Source: an uncultured Pseudodesulfovibrio sp.
GTDB taxonomy: Bacteria > Desulfobacterota > Desulfovibrionia > Desulfovibrionales > Desulfovibrionaceae
NCBI RefSeq assembly: GCF_963662885.1
Contig: NZ_OY760062.1
Location: forward strand, 308,501-372,500
Length of the DNA: 64,000 nt
Reading direction: 5' to 3'
Position numbers and translations under genes: made by a program. Below are positions 16,443 through 25,427 of this stretch, piece by piece. Each line of letters begins with the position of its first letter. Position 1 is the first letter of the stretch. The notes beneath the pieces were generated by a model. The model made no database searches. It was not told where the DNA came from and worked only from the letters and a program-made list of their open reading frames with translations.

Positions 16443-18356
16443 TTAGCGTTCCAGGTAGGTGTACCCCCGCAGGCCGTTCTTGTAGGCCTGGAGGATTTCA
16501 CGCCGCTGGGCCGGGGTGATAAGCCCGTTGCGTACGCTGGCCTCCGCGGTCTCGCGGAAGCGGGTCAGCAGCGCCTTGGTGTCGTATTCCACATAGGACA
16601 GGACGTCCTCCACGCTGTCGCCTTCCAGTTCGCCCACGAAGTCGAACTTGCCGTCTTCAAGGATGCGGATGGTGACGACGTTGGTGTCGCCGAACAGGTT
16701 GTGCAGGTCGCCCAGGGTCTCCTGGTACGCGCCCACCAGGAAGGTCCCGAGGTAGTATTCCTCGGAATGTTTGAGGGCGTGCAGGGGCATGGTCCGGTTT
16801 ACGCCCGGGCCTTCGATGAAACGGTCGATCTTGCCGTCGCAGTCACAGGTGATGTCGGCCAGTGACCCCTCGCGAGTGGGTTCCTCGTCGAGCCGGTGCA
16901 CGGGCATGACCGGAAAGAGCTGGTCGATGGCCCAGGAGTCCGGCAGTGACTGGAACACGCTGAAGTTGCAGTAGTAGATGTCCGACAGGGTGCGGGCGAT
17001 GCCTTCCAGCTCCAGGGGCAGTGAGGGGAGATTGCGGGCCAGTACCGCGATACCGCGCACGGTCAGCCAGAAGACGTTTTCGCCAAGGGCGCGCTCGCGG
17101 AAGGAGATGGCCCCCTGGTTGAAAGCCTGACGGACTTCGTCCCGGTAGTAGAGGGCGTCGTTGAAGCTCTCCTGGATGTTGTCCGCGGTCAGGGCGAGCA
17201 TGGTTTCGTGCAGGTGCCGGATGTGGACGTTGGTGTCCTCGGGCAGGTCCGCGGGGAGCGGCTCGGGCTCGAACCGGGCGGCGTCGAGCACGTTGAAGAG
17301 CAGCATGGAGTAGTATGCGACCAATGCCCGGCCGGATTCGGTGATGATGGTCGGGTGGGGGACGTCCTGCTCATTGAGCACGGTCATGACGCCCTCGATG
17401 ATGTCCGCGCAGTACTCGTAGACCGAGTAGTTGCGGCTGCTGGACAGGCTGGTCCGGGTGCCGTCGTAGTCCACGGCCAAACCACCGCCGAGATCCAGAT
17501 AGCGCATACCCGCGCCTTCGGCGGTGAGCCCCGCGTAGATGCGGCTGGCCTCGGCCACGCCCGAGCGGATTTCCCTGATGTTCGGAATCTGGGAACCGAG
17601 ATGGTAATGGAGCAGCTGCAGGCAGTTGAGCATCCCGGCCTCTTTGAGGCTGTCGATGACGTCGATGATCTGGGCCGCGTTGAGTCCGAAGATGGAGCGG
17701 TCGCCGCCGGATTCGGCCCATTGGCCTGTGGCCTGGGAGGAGAGCTTGGCCCGTACGCCGAGGATGGGCTCCACGCCCAGCGCCTTGGAGCGTTCGATGA
17801 TCAGGGGCAGCTCGCCGGGCATCTCGATGACCAGGACGCACTTGAGCCCGAGCTGCACGGCGTGCAGGGCTAGGTCCACGAACTCCTCGTCCTTGTATCC
17901 ATTACAGATCAGAACCGCCCCGGGGTCGCTGTGCATGCCCATTGCCGCGATGAGTTCGGCTTTGCTGCCGGCCTCGAGCCCGTGGTGGTACTTGCGGCCG
18001 TGACGGGTCACGGCTTCGACCACCTGTTGCTGCTGGTTGACCTTGATGGGGTAGGCGCCGAGGTAGGCGCCGCCGTATTTCAGGCTTTTCATGGCCTGGA
18101 TGAAGCTGTCGTTGAGCAGGGATATCTGCGTATCGAGCAGGTTCTCGATGCGCAAAAGGACCGGCAGGTCAAGGCCGCGAGCCTGAATCCCGGCGATGAC
18201 GTCGGGTATGGACACCGCCCCGGAAAAGTCGTCGGGGGTGGCGGTTACCTGGAGGTCGCCGTTTTCGGCAACGCCGAAGAAGCCCGCGCCCCATTCCCGT
18301 ACGCGATAGAGTTCCGCAGACCTGTCAGGGGTCCAGCCTTTTTGTGCATGGGTCAC
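16443..18356 (-). CDS. speA: Biosynthetic arginine decarboxylase
   Basis: This 637-residue PLP enzyme of the SpeA type converts arginine to agmatine for polyamine synthesis. The PLP lysine is Lys105 in AYPIKVNQQ. The HYHLGSQIPN motif and the C-terminal substrate region are present, and the length is typical. The start is GTG at 18356, 8 nt after a GGAGG. The SD lies in the loop of a small AT-rich stem (CTCATAT with ATATGAG, 18356-18382), which may tune translation. The gene stands alone and converges with rnfB. Confidence 0.96.
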   Translation of the reverse strand: MTHAQKGWTPDRSAELYRVREWGAGFFGVAENGDLQVTATPDDFSGAVSIPDVIAGIQARGLDLPVLLRIENLLDTQISLLNDSFIQAMKSLKYGGAYLGAYPIKVNQQQQVVEAVTRHGRKYHHGLEAGSKAELIAAMGMHSDPGAVLICNGYKDEEFVDLALHAVQLGLKCVLVIEMPGELPLIIERSKALGVEPILGVRAKLSSQATGQWAESGGDRSIFGLNAAQIIDVIDSLKEAGMLNCLQLLHYHLGSQIPNIREIRSGVAEASRIYAGLTAEGAGMRYLDLGGGLAVDYDGTRTSLSSSRNYSVYEYCADIIEGVMTVLNEQDVPHPTIITESGRALVAYYSMLLFNVLDAARFEPEPLPADLPEDTNVHIRHLHETMLALTADNIQESFNDALYYRDEVRQAFNQGAISFRERALGENVFWLTVRGIAVLARNLPSLPLELEGIARTLSDIYYCNFSVFQSLPDSWAIDQLFPVMPVHRLDEEPTREGSLADITCDCDGKIDRFIEGPGVNRTMPLHALKHSEEYYLGTFLVGAYQETLGDLHNLFGDTNVVTIRILEDGKFDFVGELEGDSVEDVLSYVEYDTKALLTRFRETAEASVRNGLITPAQRREILQAYKNGLRGYTYLER

Positions 18357-18519
18357 TCATATATCCTCCCTCAAAATATGAGCCGGAAAAACCGGCATGT
18401 TCCGGCGGCATGTAGGAAGGGGGGGCGTGAATGTCAATATGAATATGGAAACCGGCTGCGGATTGTGACGAAAAAAACGTCATCTCACGTCCAGGCAGGC
18501 AACGAGCTTGTATGCAGAG
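18357..18519. other. speA upstream region
   Basis: This holds the speA ribosome-binding site and the small stem described under speA. Further up is a GCCGG-rich stretch without a clear promoter. I see no gene in the 18357-18718 gap. Its distal part is the terminator of the next minus-strand gene. Confidence 0.5.
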
Positions 18520-18563
18520 GAGAAAGAAAAAGGCGCTTGCGAAATCGTGTCTCGCAAGCGCCT
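18520..18563 (-). terminator. Intrinsic terminator of the flavoprotein gene
   Basis: AGGCGCTTGCGA (18531-18542) pairs perfectly with 18552-18563. Read on the minus strand, the hairpin is followed by TTTTTCTTTCT (18530 down to 18520). It lies about 155 bp after the stop of the 18719-20227 gene. Confidence 0.88.
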
Positions 18564-18718
18564 GTAAGGTCTTTATTCGGCAAGCTGGGCTATGCATCTG
18601 AGATACATGGTGAACCTGCTGTCCGGGACCGTTCGTGCAAGGTTATGCCATCTACCTGACGCCCCAAGGGGCCGGGGAATGGCCTTACCCCGCACGTGAT
18701 TTCAATCGATGGCCGTTG

Positions 18719-20227
18719 CTAGGCTTTTGCCAGCTTCTTACCGATGACATAACCCTGGGTGTAGTTGTGTCCCAGGTTCAGTCCGGCCACAGTCATGGGG
18801 TACTCGACGCCGCCGTAGAAGTTGCCGGCGCAGTTTCCGGCCGCATAGAGCCCTTCGATGGGGTTGCCGTTGACGTCAAGACACTGCAGGTCGCCGTTTA
18901 CCTCGACGCCGGAACAGGCCATGGACATGCCCAGGTGGCGGTGGATACCGTAGTAGGGCGCGGTGTCGATCGGCTTCAGGTACTGCGAAGGCATGCCGAA
19001 CTCGCTGTCCGTGCCCGCTGCGACCATTTCGTTGTATTTCTTGACGGTCTCGAGGAAAGCCGGAACGTCGGTGATACCCAGTTTCTCGGCCAACTCCTCG
19101 AGGGTGTCAGCCTTGTGGGTGTTGATCAGATCGGCCTCGACGCCTTTGCGCTCCACGTCCTCTTCGGGCATCCAGGTTTTCATCTCTTCGGGAGAGACAA
19201 GTCCGCCCGGCCAGTCTGCCGCCTTGTCCATGTAGGCCGCGTCGAAGATCTGGCAATACTGCCCCATATCCTCATCACCCAGCAGGTAGCAGTTCATTAG
19301 TTCCATTCCGAGGGTTTCGTCGCAGAACCGCTTGCCGTTCAACTTCACGCGCATGAAGGGCATGTCGCACATGGTGGCAGGGCCGGAATCGAAATCATGG
19401 CACATCTTTGTGTGGCCGATGTTCTCGATCTTGCCGCCGGCCCAGACGATCATCTTGTGGCCGTCACCGGTTCTGCCCGCCTTTTTGGGGACCAGGTTCG
19501 CCACGTCAGGCATATAATAGTGGAGCATATCGCTGTCGTTCTGGTAGTCGCCGGTAGCCATGACAACACCTTTGCGAGCATTGAACTGGACATAGCCTTC
19601 ATCGGTCTTGGCGATAACGCCGACGACTTTGCCGTCCTCGACAACCAGTTGCTGGGCAGGGGTGTTGAAGAAAATGTGCACGCCTTCCTTGGCCGCCAGT
19701 TTGCAAAGAGCCTTCAGGCCGTCGCCGATATCATAAGGCTTGGGACCGAAAAAGGAGGTGACGAAACTGATGTTGTATCCATATTTTTCCAGCAACTCGG
19801 TATGTGCCTTGTTGCCGAGGTTGGCTACCTGAGCACCGGCCTCCTTGGACTTCTCGATCATCCAACTGATGGCCTCGCCGGAGTTCTGGGCCCAGGAACG
19901 CAGCAGTTCGCGTTTCGGTCGATGGGCGGAAACCGCCATCAGCTTGGAAATCAGGGCTTCGACATCGGTGGGATCACTGTTTGCCAGATCAATGCCCGAG
20001 CCGAAATTACCGCACGCGGAAGCATCCGCTTCCTTTTGGATCAGAGCCACTTCGGCACCGGACTCCGCAGCGGCGAGGGCGCAGGGAACACCAGGGGTTC
20101 CTGCACCGACGACGACGATGTCGTATTCCTTTGTTTCCTTGATGTCCGTGATCGGGGCGGGTTTGGTCAAAAACTCGGGCATGCCGGGGCGGACATGGCC
20201 GCTCGGGGTGGGGTCATTTCTTTGCAT
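18719..20227 (-). CDS. FAD-dependent oxidoreductase of the fumarate-reductase flavoprotein family
   Basis: This 502-residue protein has an N-terminal dinucleotide-binding motif (VVVGAGTPGVPCALAAA), a middle region VVMATGDY and a C-terminal FAD-contacting segment (GLYAAGNCAGNFYGGVEYP). The fold is that of soluble flavocytochrome fumarate reductases and 3-ketosteroid dehydrogenases. Fumarate and urocanate reductases have an Arg-bearing GANRLGGNA-type segment near the end. Here the segment reads VEYPMTVAGLNLG, so the usual dicarboxylate-binding Arg is missing. No signal peptide or haem motif is seen, so it is probably cytoplasmic. Substrate unknown. It is a single gene with its own terminator and an unusual inverted repeat upstream. 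Confidence 0.8.
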   Translation of the reverse strand: MQRNDPTPSGHVRPGMPEFLTKPAPITDIKETKEYDIVVVGAGTPGVPCALAAAESGAEVALIQKEADASACGNFGSGIDLANSDPTDVEALISKLMAVSAHRPKRELLRSWAQNSGEAISWMIEKSKEAGAQVANLGNKAHTELLEKYGYNISFVTSFFGPKPYDIGDGLKALCKLAAKEGVHIFFNTPAQQLVVEDGKVVGVIAKTDEGYVQFNARKGVVMATGDYQNDSDMLHYYMPDVANLVPKKAGRTGDGHKMIVWAGGKIENIGHTKMCHDFDSGPATMCDMPFMRVKLNGKRFCDETLGMELMNCYLLGDEDMGQYCQIFDAAYMDKAADWPGGLVSPEEMKTWMPEEDVERKGVEADLINTHKADTLEELAEKLGITDVPAFLETVKKYNEMVAAGTDSEFGMPSQYLKPIDTAPYYGIHRHLGMSMACSGVEVNGDLQCLDVNGNPIEGLYAAGNCAGNFYGGVEYPMTVAGLNLGHNYTQGYVIGKKLAKA

Positions 20228-20917
20228 ATCTTTACTGTCTCCATTCTAGCGAAAGGTGCCTGCTCGTAGCAGCGGAAATGAGAAAACCTCTTTGAACAGT
20301 TTGTATCGCGTTCAAAGAGGCGCCAACATTTGCCGTTCACTCAAAGCAACAAACGTCTCTCGCTATCAAATTGTTTTAATGTAACTTTTTTGAGAATGTT
20401 ACAAGTGAACCAGATGTCCTGCGGATAAGATGAACAGGATTCCAAAAAATTGTCAATAGATCTCATTTACCATATAATTATTCAGAATAATTGGATTTTA
20501 ATGCTCATTCGTCAGATAAGGATATAGGAGCAGACATTCATCTGTAGAAATATCTATGCATTGATATGGTCGATATGGTTGGTTCCGTATCTCTATGGAA
20601 TGAACGGAAGTGAATGTAGAGAAAAATAATTTTTCCGGAAAATCGTCCCCTGAATTTGATGTTGTCCAAATGTTACTCCGTGTATGTGAAGTCTCAAGGC
20701 TGGGGCCGACTTGTTCGTTCCTCGCAGCCACCTTGGGGAGCTATACGGTTCACGGGCGTCCTTCTCCTGCACCGGATCGGTAATATTGCCCCGCGATAAA
20801 ATGGGGTTATGATTAGACTCTGTTTTGAACTCCTGATAGCTGATGAAAACAGCTTGATCGGACTTTTAGGAATGCGGTTCAGTGCAACGCGATGAGATCT
20901 GAGGGCGGTTTCTACTT
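20228..20917. other. AT-rich intergenic region between divergent genes
   Basis: About 690 bp separate the flavoprotein gene (minus) and a glycosyltransferase gene (plus). A perfect 11-bp inverted repeat lies at 20287-20320. A second repeat lies at 20380-20403 (TGTAAC, 12 bp, GTTACA). From about 20400 to 20750 the composition is clearly more AT-rich than the window as a whole. A 77-codon open frame at 20498-20731 on the minus strand has no ribosome-binding site, and I do not call it a gene. Confidence 0.5.
20287..20320. promoter_or_regulatory. Perfect 11-bp inverted repeat upstream of the flavoprotein gene
   Basis: CCTCTTTGAAC (20287-20297) and GTTCAAAGAGG (20310-20320) flank a 12-nt spacer. 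The repeat lies 60-93 nt upstream of the flavoprotein start codon. It could be an operator for a dimeric regulator or a 5'-leader hairpin. No T-run follows it on the minus strand, so it is not a terminator. Confidence 0.5.
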
Positions 20918-22057
20918 TTGAAAAAGATACGTGTCATTGTGAACGCGACCCCTTTGATGAACGTCAGGACGGGGATCGGACGCTATATTGAATCTCTCTA
21001 CTCTGTGATGGAGAGGCAATACTCTGACCTGTTCGAATTCAGCTATTTCAATGGGGTCAACCTCTCCCCCTCCCTCCCTTCCCGAGCGAAGGATGCTGAC
21101 CGCGCGTCCTGGATGGCTTCGTTTTTCTGGAAGTTGCCGTCGTCCTTGTCCTATCTGATACGACTGGTGCTGCTCTGCATACGGGATCTCAGGATGCTGC
21201 GGTATTCCGGCAAATTCGATGTTTATCACGAGACGGCGCTGTTTCCTTTCCGTGTGAGCGAAAACGTCGCGACGCTCTCGACCGTCCATGACCTTTCTTT
21301 GGACAAGTGCCCACAGTTTCACCCCGCTGAACGCGTCATGTACTTCAGAAAGTTCTTTTATGACCGGATACGGAAAAGCGATGCGTTTCTCGCAGTCTCT
21401 GATTTTACCAGGCGGGAGCTGTTGTCGGTTAGCGACGTCAGGGCGGAGCAAGTGCTGGTGACCCCGCTGGCCTGCGACAAGCGGATATTCCATGCGCAGA
21501 AGCAGGAAAAGATCGAAGCCGTAATGAAAGAGCTTGGTATTGTGGGCGAATATTTCCTTTTTGTCGGCACAAACGATCCAAGGAAAAATACCGCACTGCT
21601 TGCTCAGGCTGTCCAAAGCGGAAGCATCACAACGCAGGTGGTCATAGCCGGTTGGTCGGGGTGGGGCGGCGATATCCCGGACGGAATCCTGAATGTCGGC
21701 TATGTCTCCGACGATACGCTCGCCTGTCTGTATAGTGGCGCTACCGCATTGATCTTCCCCAGTTTCTACGAAGGGTTCGGTCTGCCTGTGCTGGAGGCCA
21801 TGACATGCGGGTGCCCCGTCATCCTGACAAGGGAGGCCAGTCTTCCCGAAGTGGCCGGTGATGCCGGATGTTATCTGAGTACCCCTGACGCGTTGGATGA
21901 ACTCATCTCATGGATGCAGCGATTTGAAACCGACGCGAAGTTTCGACAGGAGATGTCGGATGCAGCACTGGAGCAATCGCGACTGTTCTCCTGGGAGGAG
22001 ACCGCTCGATTGACCAAGGAGGCCCTTCTTGCCGTCCACGAGGCAAAGAACCGGTGA
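20918..22057 (+). CDS. Family 4-type glycosyltransferase
   Basis: This 379-residue GT-B enzyme starts at TTG 20918 (MKKIRVIVNATPL), with GAGGGCGG about 9 nt upstream. Motifs are an N-terminal TGIGRY glycine-rich loop, LAVSDFTRREL at the domain junction, and the C-terminal nucleotide-sugar motif YEGFGLPVLEAM (E-x7-E pattern). It probably builds an exported glycan. It faces the oligosaccharyltransferase operon, with which it converges. The sugar donor cannot be told. Confidence 0.88.
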   Translation: MKKIRVIVNATPLMNVRTGIGRYIESLYSVMERQYSDLFEFSYFNGVNLSPSLPSRAKDADRASWMASFFWKLPSSLSYLIRLVLLCIRDLRMLRYSGKFDVYHETALFPFRVSENVATLSTVHDLSLDKCPQFHPAERVMYFRKFFYDRIRKSDAFLAVSDFTRRELLSVSDVRAEQVLVTPLACDKRIFHAQKQEKIEAVMKELGIVGEYFLFVGTNDPRKNTALLAQAVQSGSITTQVVIAGWSGWGGDIPDGILNVGYVSDDTLACLYSGATALIFPSFYEGFGLPVLEAMTCGCPVILTREASLPEVAGDAGCYLSTPDALDELISWMQRFETDAKFRQEMSDAALEQSRLFSWEETARLTKEALLAVHEAKNR

Positions 22058-22136
22058 ATACGCTAATTCTTCACGATTTGGTGTGAGCGGATCAACACCT
22101 CGGATCGAGGCAATGTCGAATCCCCGTTTCCCCGTG

Positions 22137-24107
22137 TTACCTGTCGTGCGGAAGGTTCACACGCCATATCCCGCCGGACAGATGGCTGAAATCCTTGATG
22201 GGCTCGAATAGATCCGTGTTGGTTTTGTAGAGCCCCATCAACTGAAACAGGACGGATTCCACGACGGCCCTATCGGTTACGGCCAGAAAGTTCGTGTCTG
22301 CGGAATAGGTCAGATACGGATCGGGAAGGGTGGTGAAATCGAATTGGTCCGGTCGTTTTCCGGTCAGATCGAGGACACTGCCGAATCCTGCGTAACCCTT
22401 GTCGACAACCGCTTGCGGCACTACGACAGTGGAAGCGTTCCGGTCATATTGAAAGTCGTCCTTGTCGAAGATGTCCAGGTGGTTGGCCACGGTTGGCGGG
22501 TTCGCGTCAAATGCGTGCGCAAAGGCGAGGAGGTAGCCCACTGTGGTGTAGACGCGCGCAGGCAGACAGAGGGCTATGGGCTGCGAGTTGCTTGTTTCCC
22601 CGTGCATGTTCGTCGACACATACTGGGCAATGTACTGAGTCCATTTTTCGCCCCGTTGTCCCAGGTCCAATCTCGCTTCCCGATGGTTTGCAAAGTAGTG
22701 TATCCAGCGTGCCGCAGTCTCTTGATCGGATTGCATGAGCGGGTATGCGGCAATAAAGCAGGAGGCGTCGGTCTGTGAGCCGCCGTCGAAATATACCGGC
22801 ATGCCGGTCAGGAATTGATAAAAGTAGCCGTAATCCCACCATGTCCAGATGAGCGTTTCTTGCGGGAAGGTCTGGTTGAGTTGCCGAGCCAGGGTGAAGT
22901 CCTGTTCCGAGAAATAGGCATCCGGAGTGTACTGCAAAGCCTTGGCTCCGGCTCCGCTGAACAGGATTAGGCAGAACAAGCCGAGGGCACCGTATCGGCC
23001 GATTCCCTGCTTGAAGGATGTGGCTCCCGTTCGATTCATCAGCCAGTTGCCTGTTTCCACCACGCCATACACGGTCAGTAGGGCAGCCGCAGGAACGAAA
23101 AACGGAATGAAGCGCCGTGAAAGCAGGGCGAACGTTCCAAAAGCGGCGCCTGGCAGCAGCAGAAACAAGCTTTTCCAGCCAAAGCGCCATCCGTAAAACC
23201 CCGCACCAAGCAGCAGGAAGGGCAGGAGCCACGCTGTCCCCAGGGTTTTGTCACCGAGTTCAACAAGCGTCAGCGGTTTCAACTCCATGATCGCGCTACT
23301 GAGCAGGGACCCTTCTGTGCCGCCGAAAGCCAGTGCGATGTGCGCGACGGTGTAATTATACCAATCGGCAAATGGCGATATGCGTGCGAGAGCCAAGGCG
23401 ATCACGCACAGGATGGTGGCCACCAGTGTCAGCTTGACTAACAGGTCTCCCCGGCGTCTCGGCCAGTGGACGAGGTAGCAGGCAACAAATCCCACGGACA
23501 GAAAGACACCGGGTTTCCACCAAAGCCACTGAAGAACGAGCAGGGAGGCATACCCTAACGTCCAGGCAAGTCGGCGAGTGGAGGAGGAAAAGCGCATGAC
23601 GCAGAAGAGCGATGCGTAGGTCAGAAACGGGGCCAACGCGTCCGTATCCAGCACGCCAATGTGGGTTCGATCTATCCAGTATGGAGAAAGAAGCGCCAAC
23701 AAGGGGGCCACAAACGTGACGGCGGGCCTCTTTGTTGCCAGAGCCCAGGGCAATACGGCCAGGACCATTGTCAGTCCTAGGACGGGACCAAGGGCGGAGC
23801 CTGCCGCCAATAGATCCTGTATGCTGGTGCCGCCCAGAAAGGCCAGCAGCCGGGAGAGCAGCATGGAGCCGGTAAAAAATCCCGTAAGGGGCATTCCCCG
23901 GGCCGCGAACATGCGGGCGTGGTTCAGGTGGTAATATCCGTCGTTGTTGGTGACGGCCAGAACGCCGTCCACGCGGCAGCCGGCGTCCTGGAGCAGGCCG
24001 GTGTGATATTCCGCGAGCAGAAAATTCAGGAGCACGCCGACGCCCAGCGCGCACAATGCGGCAAGGGTGGTCCTATTCAGGGCTGATCGTTCCAAGGGGC
24101 TCACCAC
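22137..24107 (-). CDS. STT3/PglB-type oligosaccharyltransferase
   Basis: This is a 656-residue membrane glycosyltransferase. It has about a dozen N-terminal membrane helices and a C-terminal soluble domain. The catalytic signature WWDYG is at 423-427. Acidic residues match the PglB metal site: Asp56 (TNNDGYY), Asp154/Asp156 (VLDTDAL), and an external-loop IMELKP with Glu275. It would transfer a lipid-linked glycan to Asn in N-X-S/T sequons on the periplasmic side. Starts are GTG 24107 or GTG 24104, the latter overlapping the TGA of the upstream hydrolase gene. PglB homologues with relaxed specificity are known from Desulfovibrio. The mix of glycan genes around it supports this role. Confidence 0.92.
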   Translation of the reverse strand: MVSPLERSALNRTTLAALCALGVGVLLNFLLAEYHTGLLQDAGCRVDGVLAVTNNDGYYHLNHARMFAARGMPLTGFFTGSMLLSRLLAFLGGTSIQDLLAAGSALGPVLGLTMVLAVLPWALATKRPAVTFVAPLLALLSPYWIDRTHIGVLDTDALAPFLTYASLFCVMRFSSSTRRLAWTLGYASLLVLQWLWWKPGVFLSVGFVACYLVHWPRRRGDLLVKLTLVATILCVIALALARISPFADWYNYTVAHIALAFGGTEGSLLSSAIMELKPLTLVELGDKTLGTAWLLPFLLLGAGFYGWRFGWKSLFLLLPGAAFGTFALLSRRFIPFFVPAAALLTVYGVVETGNWLMNRTGATSFKQGIGRYGALGLFCLILFSGAGAKALQYTPDAYFSEQDFTLARQLNQTFPQETLIWTWWDYGYFYQFLTGMPVYFDGGSQTDASCFIAAYPLMQSDQETAARWIHYFANHREARLDLGQRGEKWTQYIAQYVSTNMHGETSNSQPIALCLPARVYTTVGYLLAFAHAFDANPPTVANHLDIFDKDDFQYDRNASTVVVPQAVVDKGYAGFGSVLDLTGKRPDQFDFTTLPDPYLTYSADTNFLAVTDRAVVESVLFQLMGLYKTNTDLFEPIKDFSHLSGGIWRVNLPHDR

Positions 24108-24973
24108 AACCCGCTTTGGGCGAGGATGCCCGGCACAACGTCCTGCCAGTCTCCGGTATGGTCCACCCCCTCGACGGTAATGATCCGAATGGAGTCAGGA
24201 TTGCCCAGCTGGGACACGTAATGTTCCGCTATTGCCGGGGGCATGACGGAGTCGTCTCGGCTGACGATGTGCAGCTGGGGAATTCTCAGAAGGGCTGCCT
24301 TGTCGCGCATCGGATCAAGGGAGTTTCGGAGGGGGGAAACCTTATGCCACTGGGTCCAAAAGGCGTGGTCGATATTGCCTGCCACCGTCACGACAGCATC
24401 CACATCGTCTCGCCGCTCTGCCAGCAACAGCGCGACGCATCCGCCGCCTGAATACCCCAGCAATTTGAGTCTGGAAGCGTGTGCCCGGGCCTTTGCCTGG
24501 TCGAGAAAGCCGTTCATTTCGGCAATGACAGGTTCGGAAAAACGGGCAGAGGTCCAGAGCGGAGTGTAGCAATTGCGGCGTTGTTCGCCCTGGACGTACT
24601 GGCAGGGGCGGGCAAGATAGAGCACCGCGTCATTAGAATCCGTTGATGCCAGCGTGAGCCCGATGGGGTTGTGCGGTGTGGGGTCAAGGGACGGGCGATT
24701 ACGGGTCCGCCAGGCCAGGCCGTCCCCCTCGATGTAGACGCGCAGAGTTGTTCCTGTGCCCCGCTCGTAGCCAACCAGGTCGAAATATTTGCCGGAATAG
24801 GTGATCGGGTCCAGATTTGCGCTGCGGGCCAACGCTCCCGGGTCTGTCTGTCCCAGACAACCGGCCAGAAGCAGTGCAGAGATGATCGCACCGGCGAGTA
24901 GGCAGGTGCGGCGCAACGTTCCTGCAAGGCGGTCCTTGCGTGGGTGAGGAGTCCTTGGGGGAATCGTCCGCAT
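24101..24973 (-). CDS. Lipoprotein alpha/beta hydrolase
   Basis: This 290-residue protein has a long basic N-terminus, a membrane segment and a lipobox (LLLAGC) near residue 39, so it is probably an outer-membrane or periplasmic lipoprotein. The hydrolase fold shows the nucleophile elbow GYSGGG. Later DDSVMP and GVDHTGDW fit the acid and His positions. The start has AAGGAG upstream. It overlaps the oligosaccharyltransferase gene and follows DUF2304 and GT2 genes in one minus-strand operon. It may act on glycans, lipids or acyl groups, and the substrate is unknown. Confidence 0.85.
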   Translation of the reverse strand: MRTIPPRTPHPRKDRLAGTLRRTCLLAGAIISALLLAGCLGQTDPGALARSANLDPITYSGKYFDLVGYERGTGTTLRVYIEGDGLAWRTRNRPSLDPTPHNPIGLTLASTDSNDAVLYLARPCQYVQGEQRRNCYTPLWTSARFSEPVIAEMNGFLDQAKARAHASRLKLLGYSGGGCVALLLAERRDDVDAVVTVAGNIDHAFWTQWHKVSPLRNSLDPMRDKAALLRIPQLHIVSRDDSVMPPAIAEHYVSQLGNPDSIRIITVEGVDHTGDWQDVVPGILAQSGLW

Positions 24974-25046
24974 TTCAGGCCAACTCCTTGTCGATTGTCT
25001 CGGCGTTCAGTCTGTTGTCTTCAGAGTTGAACGGGGCCGGAGCGTG

Positions 25047-25427
25047 TTACCGGTCTTCGCTGCCCGCTTTGTTCCTGTCTTTTCTGAGGTCCGCGAGTTG
25101 GGCCTCGTAGGCGGCCATTTTCTGTGTCAGGACCCGTATGGAGGTCTCGTGGCGCGTCAACTGGATCTCCAGGGTAAGCAGCCTGATGAGCAGGATGCAC
25201 AAACTGATGATGATCAGCAGGACCGGGGGGTAGTGCACGCCTAACAGCTTGCCAAACCAATCGAGAATGGACGGGAAGACACCAAACAGGACGAGGCAGA
25301 ATACGGCCCCGAGCCAGAGCGCTGTCTGGTACACGCCGATTCGTTGCCTGCGGATCAACCAGATGATTACGCCGCCGACAACCAGGGCGATCACTGTGGA
25401 GACTTCATTAAAAAGCGTCATGCCCAT
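25047..25427 (-). CDS. DUF2304-family membrane protein
   Basis: This 126-residue protein has three hydrophobic segments (about 10-25, 38-52 and 65-85) followed by a charged coiled tail (LTRHETSIRVLTQKMAAYEAQ). This is the DUF2304 layout, which is often coded beside polyprenyl-phosphate glycosyltransferases. It overlaps the GT2 gene by 20 bp, so the pair is translationally coupled. The GT2 lacks membrane helices of its own, so this protein may anchor it or help with the lipid-linked product. ATG at 25421 is an alternative start. Confidence 0.85.
   Translation of the reverse strand: MGMTLFNEVSTVIALVVGGVIIWLIRRQRIGVYQTALWLGAVFCLVLFGVFPSILDWFGKLLGVHYPPVLLIIISLCILLIRLLTLEIQLTRHETSIRVLTQKMAAYEAQLADLRKDRNKAGSEDR

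Noticed and set aside
20498..20731. 77-codon minus-strand frame in the AT-rich gap
   Set aside because: No ribosome-binding site and no recognised motif. It ends in a region of low coding bias.
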